64,000 nucleotides of DNA from an uncultured Lachnospiraceae bacterium. Its GTDB lineage: Bacteria > Bacillota > Clostridia > Lachnospirales > Lachnospiraceae. Below are positions 1 through 7,561 of the stretch, piece after piece (within the stretch, counting starts at the first letter, position 1; each line of letters begins with the position of its first letter). A model generated the notes under the pieces. The model saw nothing but the letters and a program-made list of their open reading frames with translations, did no database searches and was not told where the DNA came from. Made by a program: the position numbers and the translations under genes. Location of the stretch: contig CATBDC010000006.1 in NCBI GenBank assembly GCA_949502235.1, forward strand, positions 62,001-126,000. The letters are read 5' to 3'.

Positions 1-356
1 TTGTTCTTGCTAATGGAATCGCAAAGGTCCTTGGCAAGATATATGTTATCCTGGCACCATTTGTAGGACTTCTCGGAACCTTTATGACAGGAAGTAATAT
101 GAGCTCTAATATTCTGTTCGGAGGCTTCCAGATGACAACGGCAAACCTTCTGGAGGTTAATTCCTCAGCAATACTAGGGGCGCAGTCTGCAGGAGGGGCT
201 ATCGGAAGCGCGGTAAGTCCAAGCAAGATTATTTTAGGAACCACAACGGCAAGTATCCTCGGAAAAGAGGGTGAGGTTCTTAAGAGGATTATTGCCCTTA
301 CAGTACCCACAACGATTGTCATCGGCGCGATTCTTTTCGTGCTGGTAGGCATGTAG
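1..356 (+). CDS. L-lactate permease (LctP) family transporter, C-terminal part
   Basis: The reading frame is open from the window edge, so the N-terminal bulk of the protein lies upstream. The visible ~117 residues contain the GSNMSSNILFGGFQ segment, then SPSKIILGTTTASILGKEG, and a final hydrophobic helix ending in LVGM. This order (GSN..SN.LF, VSPs, GKEG) is typical of the C-terminus of the LctP/GlcA lactate-glycolate permease family, multi-helix inner-membrane symporters. A small membrane protein and an M20 amidohydrolase follow at once, so in this locus the substrate may be another organic or ureido acid. The family call is good; the substrate is inferred. Confidence 0.75.
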   Translation, partial: VLANGIAKVLGKIYVILAPFVGLLGTFMTGSNMSSNILFGGFQMTTANLLEVNSSAILGAQSAGGAIGSAVSPSKIILGTTTASILGKEGEVLKRIIALTVPTTIVIGAILFVLVGM

Positions 357-381
357 TGCTTAAAGGATAGGAGAGCTGATA

Positions 382-579
382 ATGGAAAAGAAGAGTTTTT
401 TTAAAACAAAGGAAGGCGGACTTACCATTGCATTTGTTGTGATTATGCTTGCGTTTTTTATCATTCTGGCAGGACTTAATAGCCTGAATGATACCGTCTG
501 TCTGGCAGGGTTTGTTATTATGGTGGGTGCTATGCTGTATTCACCGATAAAAACATTTATACTAAAGCCAAAAAAATAA
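382..579 (+). CDS. Small two-helix membrane protein
   Basis: A 65-residue protein with a charged N-terminus (MEKKSFFKTKEGG), two hydrophobic stretches at about residues 15-33 and 38-57, and a basic tail (KPKK). It starts 25 bp after the permease stop behind GGAGAG and is followed 22 bp later by the amidohydrolase, so the three are probably co-transcribed. It could be a small accessory subunit of the upstream permease, but I recognise no family. Its position and clean ribosome site make it a likely real gene. Confidence 0.65.
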   Translation: MEKKSFFKTKEGGLTIAFVVIMLAFFIILAGLNSLNDTVCLAGFVIMVGAMLYSPIKTFILKPKK

Positions 580-601
580 AAATGAAAGGAGAGATTTTAT
601 T

Positions 602-1843
602 ATGGCGATTGAAGCAATTACAGGGAGAATAGCGAAGGATTTGGAGACTCTCAAGCAGTTTACGGCGACACCGGGAGACGGATGCACAAGACTGCCCTTT
701 ACTCCTGAGGCAAGAGGAGCAGTGAACTACTTAAAGCAGATTATGGAAGAGGCAGGCCTTGAGGTAAGAGAGGACGCTGCCGGAAATGTAATCGGCGTTA
801 TGAAGGGAACAGATCCGGATGCTCCTTGTGTAATGATGGGCTCACATTTTGATTCCGTTGTTAACGGCGGAGACTTTGACGGCATTGCAGGCGCTGTATG
901 TGCTATTGAGGTTGCAAGGCAGTTAAAGGAAGAGGGGATTACCCCGAAGAGAGATTTCGTTGCGGTAGGCTTCTGTGATGAGGAAGGCATGCGTTTTGGA
1001 ACAGGATATTTTGGATCCGGAGCAATGCTTGGAAACAGAGACGTGGAGTACTGTAAAAAATTTGCAGATACCAACGGCGTAACGATTTATGACGCAATGA
1101 AGGAATACGGACTTGATCCGGAGAAAATTGAGGAAGCAAAATGGGATGTATCAAAAATCGGAAAATTCCTTGAGCTGCACATCGAACAGGGACCGGTTCT
1201 TGACGCAGAGAACATTGAGCTTGGCCTTGTAGACTGTATCGTTGGTATCCAGCGTTACATGGTAACTGTTCACGGGAGAGCCGACCATGCGGGAACAACG
1301 CCTATGGATATGCGTATGGATGCAGTGGATGCTGCTACAAAGGTCATTTCCAAGATTCCGGACTGGGCCCGTGAGAAGGCTGACGGAACAGTTGCGACAA
1401 CAGGCTTTATCCGCACAACACCGGGCGGAATGAATATTGTTGCCGAGAAGGTAGAATTTACGGTTGACATCCGTTCCAAAAATAATGATAATATTAATGA
1501 TATCGCCAACAGAATCCGTGCGGCTCTTGACAGAGAGGTTGCAGAGATGGGCGGAAGCTATGAGATTGATACAAAGCTTGTGATTACGCCGGTATGGCTG
1601 TCCGAAGAGATGCTTGATTCCATGGAGGAAAGCTGCAAGGCAAGAGGCTACAGCTATAAGAGGCTTCCAAGCGGCGCAGGTCATGACGCCCTCGAAATCG
1701 GCCAGGTGATTCCGACAGTTATGCTCTTTGTTCCAAGTAAAGAAGGAAGAAGCCATTGCCCGGTTGAATTTACAAAATACAGTGATTTCGCAAAAGCATC
1801 CGTAATTATGACAGAGCTTGCAAAGGAGCTTGTGGCAGAATAA
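602..1843 (+). CDS. M20-family Zn-dependent hydrolase (allantoate amidohydrolase / N-carbamoyl-L-amino-acid hydrolase type)
   Basis: A 413-residue cytoplasmic enzyme with the hallmarks of the AllC/HyuC/beta-ureidopropionase branch of peptidase family M20. GSHFDSVVNGGDFDGIAG carries the first metal His and the bridging Asp, CDEEGMRFG the catalytic and metal Glu pair, LHIEQGPVL another metal His, and GAGHDAL the last His. The central dimerisation domain starts near GRADHAGTTPMDMR. These enzymes cut C-N bonds of carbamoyl or ureido groups from allantoate or N-carbamoyl amino acids and release ammonia. The exact substrate cannot be told from sequence. AAAGGAGAG precedes the start. The gene is the third of an apparent permease operon and is followed by a GntR-type regulator that probably controls it. 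Confidence 0.85.
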   Translation: MAIEAITGRIAKDLETLKQFTATPGDGCTRLPFTPEARGAVNYLKQIMEEAGLEVREDAAGNVIGVMKGTDPDAPCVMMGSHFDSVVNGGDFDGIAGAVCAIEVARQLKEEGITPKRDFVAVGFCDEEGMRFGTGYFGSGAMLGNRDVEYCKKFADTNGVTIYDAMKEYGLDPEKIEEAKWDVSKIGKFLELHIEQGPVLDAENIELGLVDCIVGIQRYMVTVHGRADHAGTTPMDMRMDAVDAATKVISKIPDWAREKADGTVATTGFIRTTPGGMNIVAEKVEFTVDIRSKNNDNINDIANRIRAALDREVAEMGGSYEIDTKLVITPVWLSEEMLDSMEESCKARGYSYKRLPSGAGHDALEIGQVIPTVMLFVPSKEGRSHCPVEFTKYSDFAKASVIMTELAKELVAE

Positions 1844-1876
1844 AAAGACAGCATGCACTAAGAAACGGAGAGATAT

Positions 1877-2875
1877 ATGACAGCATTAAATCCAGTACAC
1901 AAAAAAGATAATCTTCGCTTGTTAAGAAGGGCACTTAGGCTTACACAAAAAGAGTTTATTGCACGTTTTCTTTCTGCACCGGACGGTACGCCGTCTATGA
2001 GTATTGCAACGCTTTCTAATCTGGAAGCAAAGGACGGACCCAGGCTTAATGAGGTGATACTTACCGTATCGGAAAGCCTGGGGATTGATTCCATGCTGTT
2101 TTCCATGCCGCCGGAGGAATTTGTTGAAAAGCTTCATATTCTCCTTCCTGATGATACAGGAAGAGACGGGGGCGAACATAGCGGTGGGAAAAAGGGCAGC
2201 ATTAATCAGCTTTTAAACCGGCTTACCATGTATTTTGCAGAAAAAATATTTGATAAGACGCTGAAAAAAGGTGATAAAATAGAATCTGACAGAGTTCTGG
2301 CAGCAAAGCTGGGAGTCGGCCGTTCTGCAATCCGTGAGGCGCTTAAGGTATTAGATGTCCTTGGCATGATAGACATCCGTCCCGGGCAGGGCACATATAT
2401 CAGTAATAATGAGTCAAGCTTTTTTATTATTCCGTTATCGTGGTCATTGTTTTTAAATGGAGGCCAGATTGACAGTATTATCGAGGTGCGAAATCTCCTG
2501 GAGGTAAAGGCAGCCTCTCTGGCAGCAGGCTGTACAAACCGGGAAGCTTCAGATAAGCTTTATGATATTTCCCACCGGATTCATAAGTCCTATATAGAAA
2601 AGGATTTCAAAGAGTTTCTCAATGCGGACCTGGAGTTTCATATCTGTATCGCCGAGTGTTCGGGGAACCAGATTATTTACAGCATGATCCAGACAATCAG
2701 CAACCTCATGCGCCATGTCAGCGGAAGCGGCATGGTAGATGAAAATCAGCTTCAGGAGATATACGATGAGCACCAGAAGATATACGGGCTGATTCTGGCA
2801 AAGGACGGGCAGGGAGCGGCAGATGCCATGACAGAGCATTTGAAGAATTCCCTTGTCCGGTACAATTACAGATAG
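1877..2875 (+). CDS. Transcriptional regulator with XRE-like HTH fused to GntR/FadR (FCD) regulator
   Basis: A 332-residue regulator with an unusual three-part build. Residues ~12-70 look like a Cro/C1 (XRE) helix-turn-helix (LRLLRRALRLTQKEF, then SIATLSNLEAKDG). Residues ~107-175 are a GntR winged helix (DRVLAAKLGVGRSAIREAL, then GMIDIRPGQGTYI). Residues ~195-325 are an all-helical FCD ligand domain with the expected acidic and His metal or ligand positions (DLEFHICIAECSGN, MTEHLKNSL). FadR-type regulators normally have only the last two parts. It lies 33 bp after the amidohydrolase and is a plausible local regulator of the permease/hydrolase operon. A strong terminator follows. Confidence 0.85.
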   Translation: MTALNPVHKKDNLRLLRRALRLTQKEFIARFLSAPDGTPSMSIATLSNLEAKDGPRLNEVILTVSESLGIDSMLFSMPPEEFVEKLHILLPDDTGRDGGEHSGGKKGSINQLLNRLTMYFAEKIFDKTLKKGDKIESDRVLAAKLGVGRSAIREALKVLDVLGMIDIRPGQGTYISNNESSFFIIPLSWSLFLNGGQIDSIIEVRNLLEVKAASLAAGCTNREASDKLYDISHRIHKSYIEKDFKEFLNADLEFHICIAECSGNQIIYSMIQTISNLMRHVSGSGMVDENQLQEIYDEHQKIYGLILAKDGQGAADAMTEHLKNSLVRYNYR

Positions 2876-2881
2876 TTATAT

Positions 2882-2920
2882 AAAAACCCTTTCGCAAAAA
2901 ACGGAAGGGTTTTTATTCTT
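2882..2920 (+). terminator. Intrinsic terminator after the GntR regulator
   Basis: A perfect 10-bp stem, AAAAACCCTT (2882-2891) with AAGGGTTTTT (2905-2914), and a T-rich tail ending the first operon. Confidence 0.85.
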
Positions 2921-2923
2921 TTA

Positions 2924-2953
2924 TTGTAAAAAAGCGGCAAAATGAGTTATAAT
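2924..2953 (+). promoter_or_regulatory. Sigma-A-type promoter for the cytidylate-kinase-like gene
   Basis: TTGTAA at 2924-2929 and TATAAT at 2948-2953, separated by 18 bp, just upstream of the gene starting at 2999. Confidence 0.6.
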
Positions 2954-2998
2954 GTTGTTAAAACAAACGGATAAGACTTTATGAGGGAGGGATTTGCC

Positions 2999-3619
2999 AT
3001 GACGAAAAACAGAGTTATCACAATAGGACGCGAATTCGGAAGCGGGGGACATGAGATAGGTAATCTTCTGGCTACGCGTCTTAACATTCCGCTTTACGAC
3101 AATAATCTGGTACGTATGGTGGCAGAAAAGCTGGATATCCGGCCAGAGACGGCCCAGGCAGTGGATGAGACAACATTGAACAGCTTTCTGAAAGGATTTG
3201 TATTTTCTTCCGTGGAGTATTCTGCTTCGGTAAAAAAGGAGGACTATGCCAAGCCCCTAAGCGAACAGGTATATGAGCTTCAGTCGGAGATTATTAAAAA
3301 GCTTGCAGACAGGGGTCCCGGCGTGTTTGTGGGAAGATGCGCGGACTATGTACTTAAGGATCAGGCGGACTGTATCAATATCTTTATCTGCGCGGATATG
3401 GAGGACAGAATTGCGCGTATCGTGGAGCGCTATGATCTGTCAGAACGCAAAGCGGCGGATAAGATTAAGAAGGTAGACCGTGAGAGGCGGTATTATTATG
3501 AGTCCCGCACAGGGCTCTTCTGGGGGGATATTGATTCTCATGATATGATGTTTAATGTGAGCCGCTTAGGGATAGAGCGCACAGTGGATATTATCGAGAC
3601 GATTTACAAGATGAAATGA
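2999..3619 (+). CDS. Cytidylate-kinase-like family protein
   Basis: A P-loop kinase-like protein of 206 residues. It begins with a nucleotide-binding segment, ITIGREFGSGGHEIG, contains FVGRCADYVL in the middle and a lid-like RKAADKIKKVDRERRYYYE segment. This is the pattern of the 'cytidylate kinase-like' family common in Clostridia, whose substrate is not established. An in-frame ATG exists at 2981, but GGAGGG at 2986-2991 sits between the two and is correctly spaced for the ATG at 2999, so I choose the latter. It stands alone between a terminator and the cyuA-like gene. Confidence 0.8.
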   Translation: MTKNRVITIGREFGSGGHEIGNLLATRLNIPLYDNNLVRMVAEKLDIRPETAQAVDETTLNSFLKGFVFSSVEYSASVKKEDYAKPLSEQVYELQSEIIKKLADRGPGVFVGRCADYVLKDQADCINIFICADMEDRIARIVERYDLSERKAADKIKKVDRERRYYYESRTGLFWGDIDSHDMMFNVSRLGIERTVDIIETIYKMK

Positions 3620-3642
3620 TACAAGCGTCAAAAATCCATGTG

Positions 3643-3660
3643 TTTCATGCCTGCATGAAA
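3643..3660. promoter_or_regulatory. Perfect 18-bp palindrome upstream of the cyuA-like gene
   Basis: TTTCATGC-CT-GCATGAAA is a perfect inverted repeat placed 45 bp before the next start and just upstream of a TAATAT (-10-like) hexamer. No T-run follows, so it is more like an operator than a terminator. The binding protein is unknown. Confidence 0.45.
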
Positions 3661-3704
3661 TAATATGGCTTTGGGACAGAATTTGCATTGGGAGGACATA
3701 AGAG

Positions 3705-4982
3705 ATGACAAAAAAGGACACAAACTACTGGAATTATGTAAAGATTCTGGAGGAGGAGCTTAAGCCTGCCATGGGCTGTACGGAGCCGATTGCGCTTGCA
3801 TATGCGGCGGCAAGGGCGAGAGAGGTTCTCGGGAAGATACCGGACAAGGTATATGTAGAGGCAAGCGGCAGTATAATTAAAAATGTAAAGAGCGTGATAG
3901 TTCCGAATACGGATTATCTGAAGGGAATCCCTGCGGCAGCGGCAGCGGGAATAATTGCGGGAAAGCCCGAAAAGGAGCTGGAGGTAATTGCAGAGGTTTC
4001 CAAAGATGAGATACATAAGATGCGGGAATTTTTAAGCGCTGCCGAGATCAGTGTAGAGCATGTGGATAACGGGATCACCTTTGACATTATTGTTACGGTT
4101 TCAAAGGACGGGGAGTACGCAAAGGTAAGAATTGCCAATTACCACACAAATATTGTCCTCATTGAGAAGAACGGGGAGATCCTTGAAAAAACAGAGGTAG
4201 AAGGCGAGGCAGAGGAAGGCCTTACGGACAGAAGCATCCTGAATGTAAAGGACATCTGGGAGTTCTGCCAGATGGTAGATATTGAGGATGTAAAGGAGAT
4301 ACTGGACCGCCAGATTGCATATAATACTGCAATAGCAGAGGAGGGCTTAAAGGGAGATTACGGCGCGAATATCGGAAGCGTGCTTTTAGATACCTACGGC
4401 GATGATGTCCGCACAAGGGCAAAGGCAAAGGCAGCCGCAGGATCGGATGCCAGGATGAATGGGTGCGAGCTTCCGGTTATTATCAATTCCGGAAGCGGGA
4501 ACCAGGGCATTACCTGCTCTGTGCCGGTTCTTGAATATGTAAAGGAATTAAAATGCGGGGACGAAAAGATGTACCGTGCCCTCACGCTTTCGAACCTTGT
4601 GGCTATCCACCAGAAGACGGGAATCGGACGTCTCTCCGCATACTGCGGCGCAGTCAGCGCGGGAGCGGCGGCAGGAGCCGGAATCGCCTACCTTTGCGGC
4701 GGCGGTTACGAGGAGATTATACACACTGTCGTAAATGCCCTTGCCATTGTTTCAGGGATTGTGTGCGATGGAGCCAAGGCCTCCTGCGCGGCAAAGATTG
4801 CTTCTTCGGTTGACGCGGGGATTCTTGGGTATAATATGTATATCAGGGGACAGGAATTCCACGGCGGCGATGGGATCGTCACCAGGGGGGTAGAGGCAAC
4901 CATCCGCAATATAGGAAGGCTTGGTAAGGATGGTATGAAAGAGACAAATGAAGAGATTATTAAGATTATGATTAACGGCTAG
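3705..4982 (+). CDS. cyuA: L-cysteine desulfidase / UPF0597-type serine dehydratase-alpha family protein
   Basis: A 425-residue protein of the YhaM/CyuA (UPF0597) family. Family members are oxygen-sensitive Fe-S enzymes that break L-cysteine into sulfide, ammonia and pyruvate; some relatives act on serine. Visible family features are LKPAMGCTEPIALAYAAA near the N-terminus, NSGSGNQGITCSVPV in the middle, CGAVSAGAAAGAGIAYLCGG and VCDGAKASCAAK with the cysteines expected to hold the cluster, and a C-terminal GGDGIV segment. The start follows GGGAGG. The downstream permease gene starts 14 bp later, so the two may be an operon. The gene symbol is given by family resemblance. Confidence 0.8.
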   Translation: MTKKDTNYWNYVKILEEELKPAMGCTEPIALAYAAARAREVLGKIPDKVYVEASGSIIKNVKSVIVPNTDYLKGIPAAAAAGIIAGKPEKELEVIAEVSKDEIHKMREFLSAAEISVEHVDNGITFDIIVTVSKDGEYAKVRIANYHTNIVLIEKNGEILEKTEVEGEAEEGLTDRSILNVKDIWEFCQMVDIEDVKEILDRQIAYNTAIAEEGLKGDYGANIGSVLLDTYGDDVRTRAKAKAAAGSDARMNGCELPVIINSGSGNQGITCSVPVLEYVKELKCGDEKMYRALTLSNLVAIHQKTGIGRLSAYCGAVSAGAAAGAGIAYLCGGGYEEIIHTVVNALAIVSGIVCDGAKASCAAKIASSVDAGILGYNMYIRGQEFHGGDGIVTRGVEATIRNIGRLGKDGMKETNEEIIKIMING

Positions 4983-4995
4983 GTGACAGGACTTG

Positions 4996-5832
4996 ATGAA
5001 GGATATTCTTATGGATGCGGGAGCGGATGTCTTAAAGATGCTCCCGTTCCTGTTTGCGGCATTTATGGTGACAGAGGCGCTGGAACATTATTCAGCGGAA
5101 TTTACAGGAAAAATACTTGGCAAGGCGAAAAGTGCAGGACCAGTTACAGGCGCCATACTTGGATGCGTCCCGCAATGCGGGTTTTCGGTTATGGCGGCCA
5201 ATCTCTATGCAGGCGGCATTATTTCCGTGGGGACACTTCTGTCCGTATTTATTGCCACCTCTGACGAGGCGGTTCTGATTCTCATGGGAAATCCGGGGCA
5301 GGGAGGAAAGATTTTAAAGCTGCTTGCCGTGAAAATATTGATTGGGGTTATAGCAGGATACGGGACGGATTTCTTTTTGAAAGAGTCTGTATCCCGGCCG
5401 GAGGCAAAGTGGAATATGAGGGCGAAGTGCAGATGCAGGGAGGAAGAAGGGATTCTTGTTTCTGCTTTTTTTCATACTGTGAAAATCTCTCTTTATCTTT
5501 TGGTATTTACCGCAGTTCTAAGTCTGTGTATCTTGGTGCTCGGGCAGGAAGAACTGTCAAAATTCCTGCTTCATGATACATGGCTTCAGCCGGCAGCCAC
5601 GGCGCTTGTGGGACTAATTCCTAACTGCGCTTCTTCTGTGCTTCTTACGGAGCTTTATTTAAACGGAGTCATCTCCTTTGCCTCTGTCATGGCAGGCTTA
5701 TGTACAGGAGCGGGAGTAGGGCTTGCGGTGCTCTTTAAGATGAACCAGGATAAGAAGGACAGCATGAAAATTCTGCTTCTTTTATACGGGACAGGAGTCC
5801 TTGCAGGGATGCTTATTCAAATAGCGGGATAA
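4996..5832 (+). CDS. Multi-helix permease of the ArsP_2 / putative manganese or heavy-metal exporter family
   Basis: A 278-residue integral membrane protein with about eight hydrophobic helices and two copies of a half-motif: GAILGCVPQCGFSVMAANLYAGGIIS near the N-terminus and GLIPNCASSVLLTELYLNGVISFASVMAG near the C-terminus. The repeated P.C..S...LY.gGiis pattern is typical of the family described as a 10-TM heavy-metal exporter (ArsP_2), often labelled a putative manganese transporter. A central soluble loop is Cys/Arg-rich (RAKCRCREEE). An in-frame TTG at 4993 precedes the chosen ATG. Substrate unknown. It follows cyuA closely. Confidence 0.7.
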   Translation: MKDILMDAGADVLKMLPFLFAAFMVTEALEHYSAEFTGKILGKAKSAGPVTGAILGCVPQCGFSVMAANLYAGGIISVGTLLSVFIATSDEAVLILMGNPGQGGKILKLLAVKILIGVIAGYGTDFFLKESVSRPEAKWNMRAKCRCREEEGILVSAFFHTVKISLYLLVFTAVLSLCILVLGQEELSKFLLHDTWLQPAATALVGLIPNCASSVLLTELYLNGVISFASVMAGLCTGAGVGLAVLFKMNQDKKDSMKILLLLYGTGVLAGMLIQIAG

Positions 5833-5849
5833 AGCTTATCTGCGAACAT

Positions 5850-5887
5850 CATACAGGCAGGAAGAGAGATATCTTCCTGCCTGTATG
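5850..5887. terminator. Bidirectional terminator hairpin between convergent genes
   Basis: Perfect 16-bp stem CATACAGGCAGGAAGA (5850-5865) with its complement at 5872-5887 and a 6-nt loop, followed on the plus strand by a T-rich stretch. It separates the ArsP_2-like gene from the convergent minus-strand gene. Confidence 0.8.
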
Positions 5888-5891
5888 AGTT

Positions 5892-6398
5892 TCATTCATT
5901 TTTGTTATTCTTTTCGTGTGTGTGCCTCCAGATAAAAAAGGCGCCCAGCCCGCCGATGATGTACAGGATATTTACCAGTATAGCCGGATTATCTCCCAGA
6001 AACCATACAACCAGCACGACAGCAGTTAGTATCGCAATGAGCTCAAGGGCAGAAAGGAAACGTTTTTCACGCCGCTCCTTAAATGCCTGAAGCCGTTCCT
6101 CCCGGTTCCCCTCCAGGTATTCGGTAATGTGCTCCTCTGTGATCTTACCTGCAATCTGTTCGGAAGGCGAGAAGGAACGGAAATGCTCCAGTATCTCCGT
6201 ATAAAGCTTCTCGCAGGCCTCATCATAGCTTTCCTGCCTGTACTCCCTTACAGGTACGTCATCTTCGGATGCCTTGTTTTCTTCCGGCAATTCCTCAGGG
6301 ACTGGGTCAGCGGTATCAGCAGCAGTATCAGCAGAAGCATCGGCTTCGGAAACGATGATTCCTTCGGCTTTTTCTTCAATTTTTTCTTCATCTGCCAT
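5892..6398 (-). CDS. Acidic single-pass/two-helix membrane protein of unknown function
   Basis: 168 residues. The first ~70 are strongly acidic and Ala/Glu/Asp-rich (likely disordered), the middle ~75-125 is helical and charged (YDEACEKLYTEILEHFRSFSPSEQ), and the C-terminus has two hydrophobic helices (ALELIAILTAVVLVVWFLG and ILVNILYIIGGLGAFFIW) with a basic tail. A good AGGAGG site precedes the ATG. I recognise no family. It is divergent from the alanine/lysine-rich gene at 6573, with promoters for both in the 170-bp gap. Confidence 0.65.
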   Translation of the reverse strand: MADEEKIEEKAEGIIVSEADASADTAADTADPVPEELPEENKASEDDVPVREYRQESYDEACEKLYTEILEHFRSFSPSEQIAGKITEEHITEYLEGNREERLQAFKERREKRFLSALELIAILTAVVLVVWFLGDNPAILVNILYIIGGLGAFFIWRHTHEKNNKNE

Positions 6399-6432
6399 CT
6401 TTCGTACCTCCTATTAATTATTTATCAAGCCT

Positions 6433-6461
6433 ATCATAGCAGTTTTCACAAGAGATTTCAA
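6433..6461 (-). promoter_or_regulatory. Promoter for the acidic membrane protein
   Basis: Read on the minus strand: TTGAAA (6456-6461) and TATGAT (6433-6438) with a 17-bp spacer, upstream of the minus-strand start at 6398. Confidence 0.55.
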
Positions 6462-6503
6462 TTTTTATTGTTAAATATCGACAACTTATTCGCAAAATAT
6501 AAA

Positions 6504-6531
6504 TTGCATTTCCAAAATAATGTGTTATAAT
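6504..6531 (+). promoter_or_regulatory. Promoter for the DUF6465-like gene
   Basis: TTGCAT at 6504-6509 and consensus TATAAT at 6526-6531 with a 16-bp spacer, about 40 bp before the start codon. Confidence 0.65.
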
Positions 6532-6572
6532 AAATTCTGTTAGCTGTCACACATATTTGAGGAGGAATTATC

Positions 6573-7049
6573 ATGGCAACAAAAAAAAGGAACACAGTAA
6601 CTAAGAAAACCGGAGCTGTAAAGACCCCATCAGTGAAGACAGAGACAGCAAAAGGAGAAGCAGCAAAAGTAGAGACAGCAAAAGCCGAGGAAGTAAAAAC
6701 CGAGGCAGTAAAAGCAGAGCCGGTAAACTCTTCCACACCCGAAAAGGAAATTGAAATGCCGAAAGAAGAAAAGACAGCTGCTAAGTCATCATCTGAAAAG
6801 AAATCTGCAGTAAAAAAACCGACAGCTAAGAAGGCTGCTGCAAAGAAGGAGATGAAGGTAGAGGCGGTTGTTGAGTATTACGGAAAACAGGTAGAAGAGA
6901 AAGACATGATTGCGAATGTAAAAAAAGCATGGACAAAATCAGGCAAGAAGGTTGGAGATATTAAGTCTATGAAGCTTTACATAAAACCAGAAGAGGCGGC
7001 TGTATATTATGTCATTAACGGTACAGAGACAGGAGTCGTTGCATTTTAA
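6573..7049 (+). CDS. Lys/Ala-rich protein with C-terminal DUF6465-like domain
   Basis: 158 residues. The first ~95 are low-complexity, built of Lys/Ala/Glu/Thr with a degenerate VKTE/AKAE period resembling histone-H1-like tails. The last ~60 form a compact domain beginning VVEYYGKQVEEKDMI and ending KLYIKPEEAAVYYVINGTE, the signature I associate with the clostridial DUF6465 family of unknown function. A basic, disordered tail suggests nucleic-acid or polyanion binding, but this is inference. It is monocistronic, with its own promoter and a terminator. Confidence 0.7.
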   Translation: MATKKRNTVTKKTGAVKTPSVKTETAKGEAAKVETAKAEEVKTEAVKAEPVNSSTPEKEIEMPKEEKTAAKSSSEKKSAVKKPTAKKAAAKKEMKVEAVVEYYGKQVEEKDMIANVKKAWTKSGKKVGDIKSMKLYIKPEEAAVYYVINGTETGVVAF

Positions 7050-7067
7050 GCTATGTGGAAAAGAAGA

Positions 7068-7100
7068 AAGGGCATCTCTAAGGCAGGAGATGTTCTTTTT
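7068..7100 (+). terminator. Terminator after the DUF6465-like gene
   Basis: CATCTC (7073-7078) pairs with GAGATG (7087-7092), extended by AGAA/TTCT across a small bulge, followed by a T-run. Confidence 0.55.
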
Positions 7101-7144
7101 GCGTTATTGTTTACATTTGCATTGAGGAAAGGAAAGAAAAGCTT

Positions 7145-7468
7145 ATGGTAATTGAAGGAAATCAGAAGGAATTAGATGCAATGAAGGAGTTCCATAAAGG
7201 AAACAGAAAGGAAGGACTTAAGCTTCAGGAGGAGTTTGCGTCCCAGTTCCGGGAAGAATATAAGGAGAAGGATCACTGCCCCTGTAAGAAAGCATGCCGC
7301 TATCATGGAAACTGTAAAGAGTGTGTTGCCATACACAGAGCCCATCAGGAGCATGTACCGAACTGTATGAGGCCTCTTTTAAATAAAAAGATAAAGCAGC
7401 TGTCGGAGCTTACAGAGCATACCATTGCAAATGAAATTAAACCGCCCTGTGAGGTATTAAGGAAATAA
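7145..7468 (+). CDS. Small Cys/His-rich protein
   Basis: 107 residues with a basic, helical N-terminal half and a central Cys-His cluster: HCPCKKACRYHGNCKECVAIHR, then HVPNC. The CPC..xC..hG.C.ECV..HR....vP.C order is like small putative zinc- or iron-binding proteins of anaerobes (for instance the DUF6485 type), although the rest of the protein is longer than those. The function is unknown. The start is supported by GGAAAGG. It lies between two promoters and appears monocistronic. Confidence 0.6.
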   Translation: MVIEGNQKELDAMKEFHKGNRKEGLKLQEEFASQFREEYKEKDHCPCKKACRYHGNCKECVAIHRAHQEHVPNCMRPLLNKKIKQLSELTEHTIANEIKPPCEVLRK

Positions 7469-7478
7469 TAATTTATAG

Positions 7479-7508
7479 TTTACGATAAGGGGGATTTTGG
7501 AGTATAAT
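7479..7508 (+). promoter_or_regulatory. Promoter for the TMEM198-like membrane protein
   Basis: TTTACG at 7479-7484 and TATAAT at 7503-7508 with an 18-bp spacer, about 50 bp before the start. Confidence 0.5.
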
Positions 7509-7561
7509 ATGCTAAAGAGTATATAGGACAAAGATTAACAGGGGACAAAGGAGAAATGGCT

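Noticed and set aside
939-1858. Long minus-strand frames across the amidohydrolase gene
   Set aside because: Antisense shadows without start signals; the plus frame has the complete M20 motif set.
6600-6860. Imperfect tandem repeats in the Lys/Ala-rich gene
   Set aside because: The periodicity (AVKAE/VKTE) is within the coding frame of a low-complexity protein tail. It is not a DNA-level repeat array.
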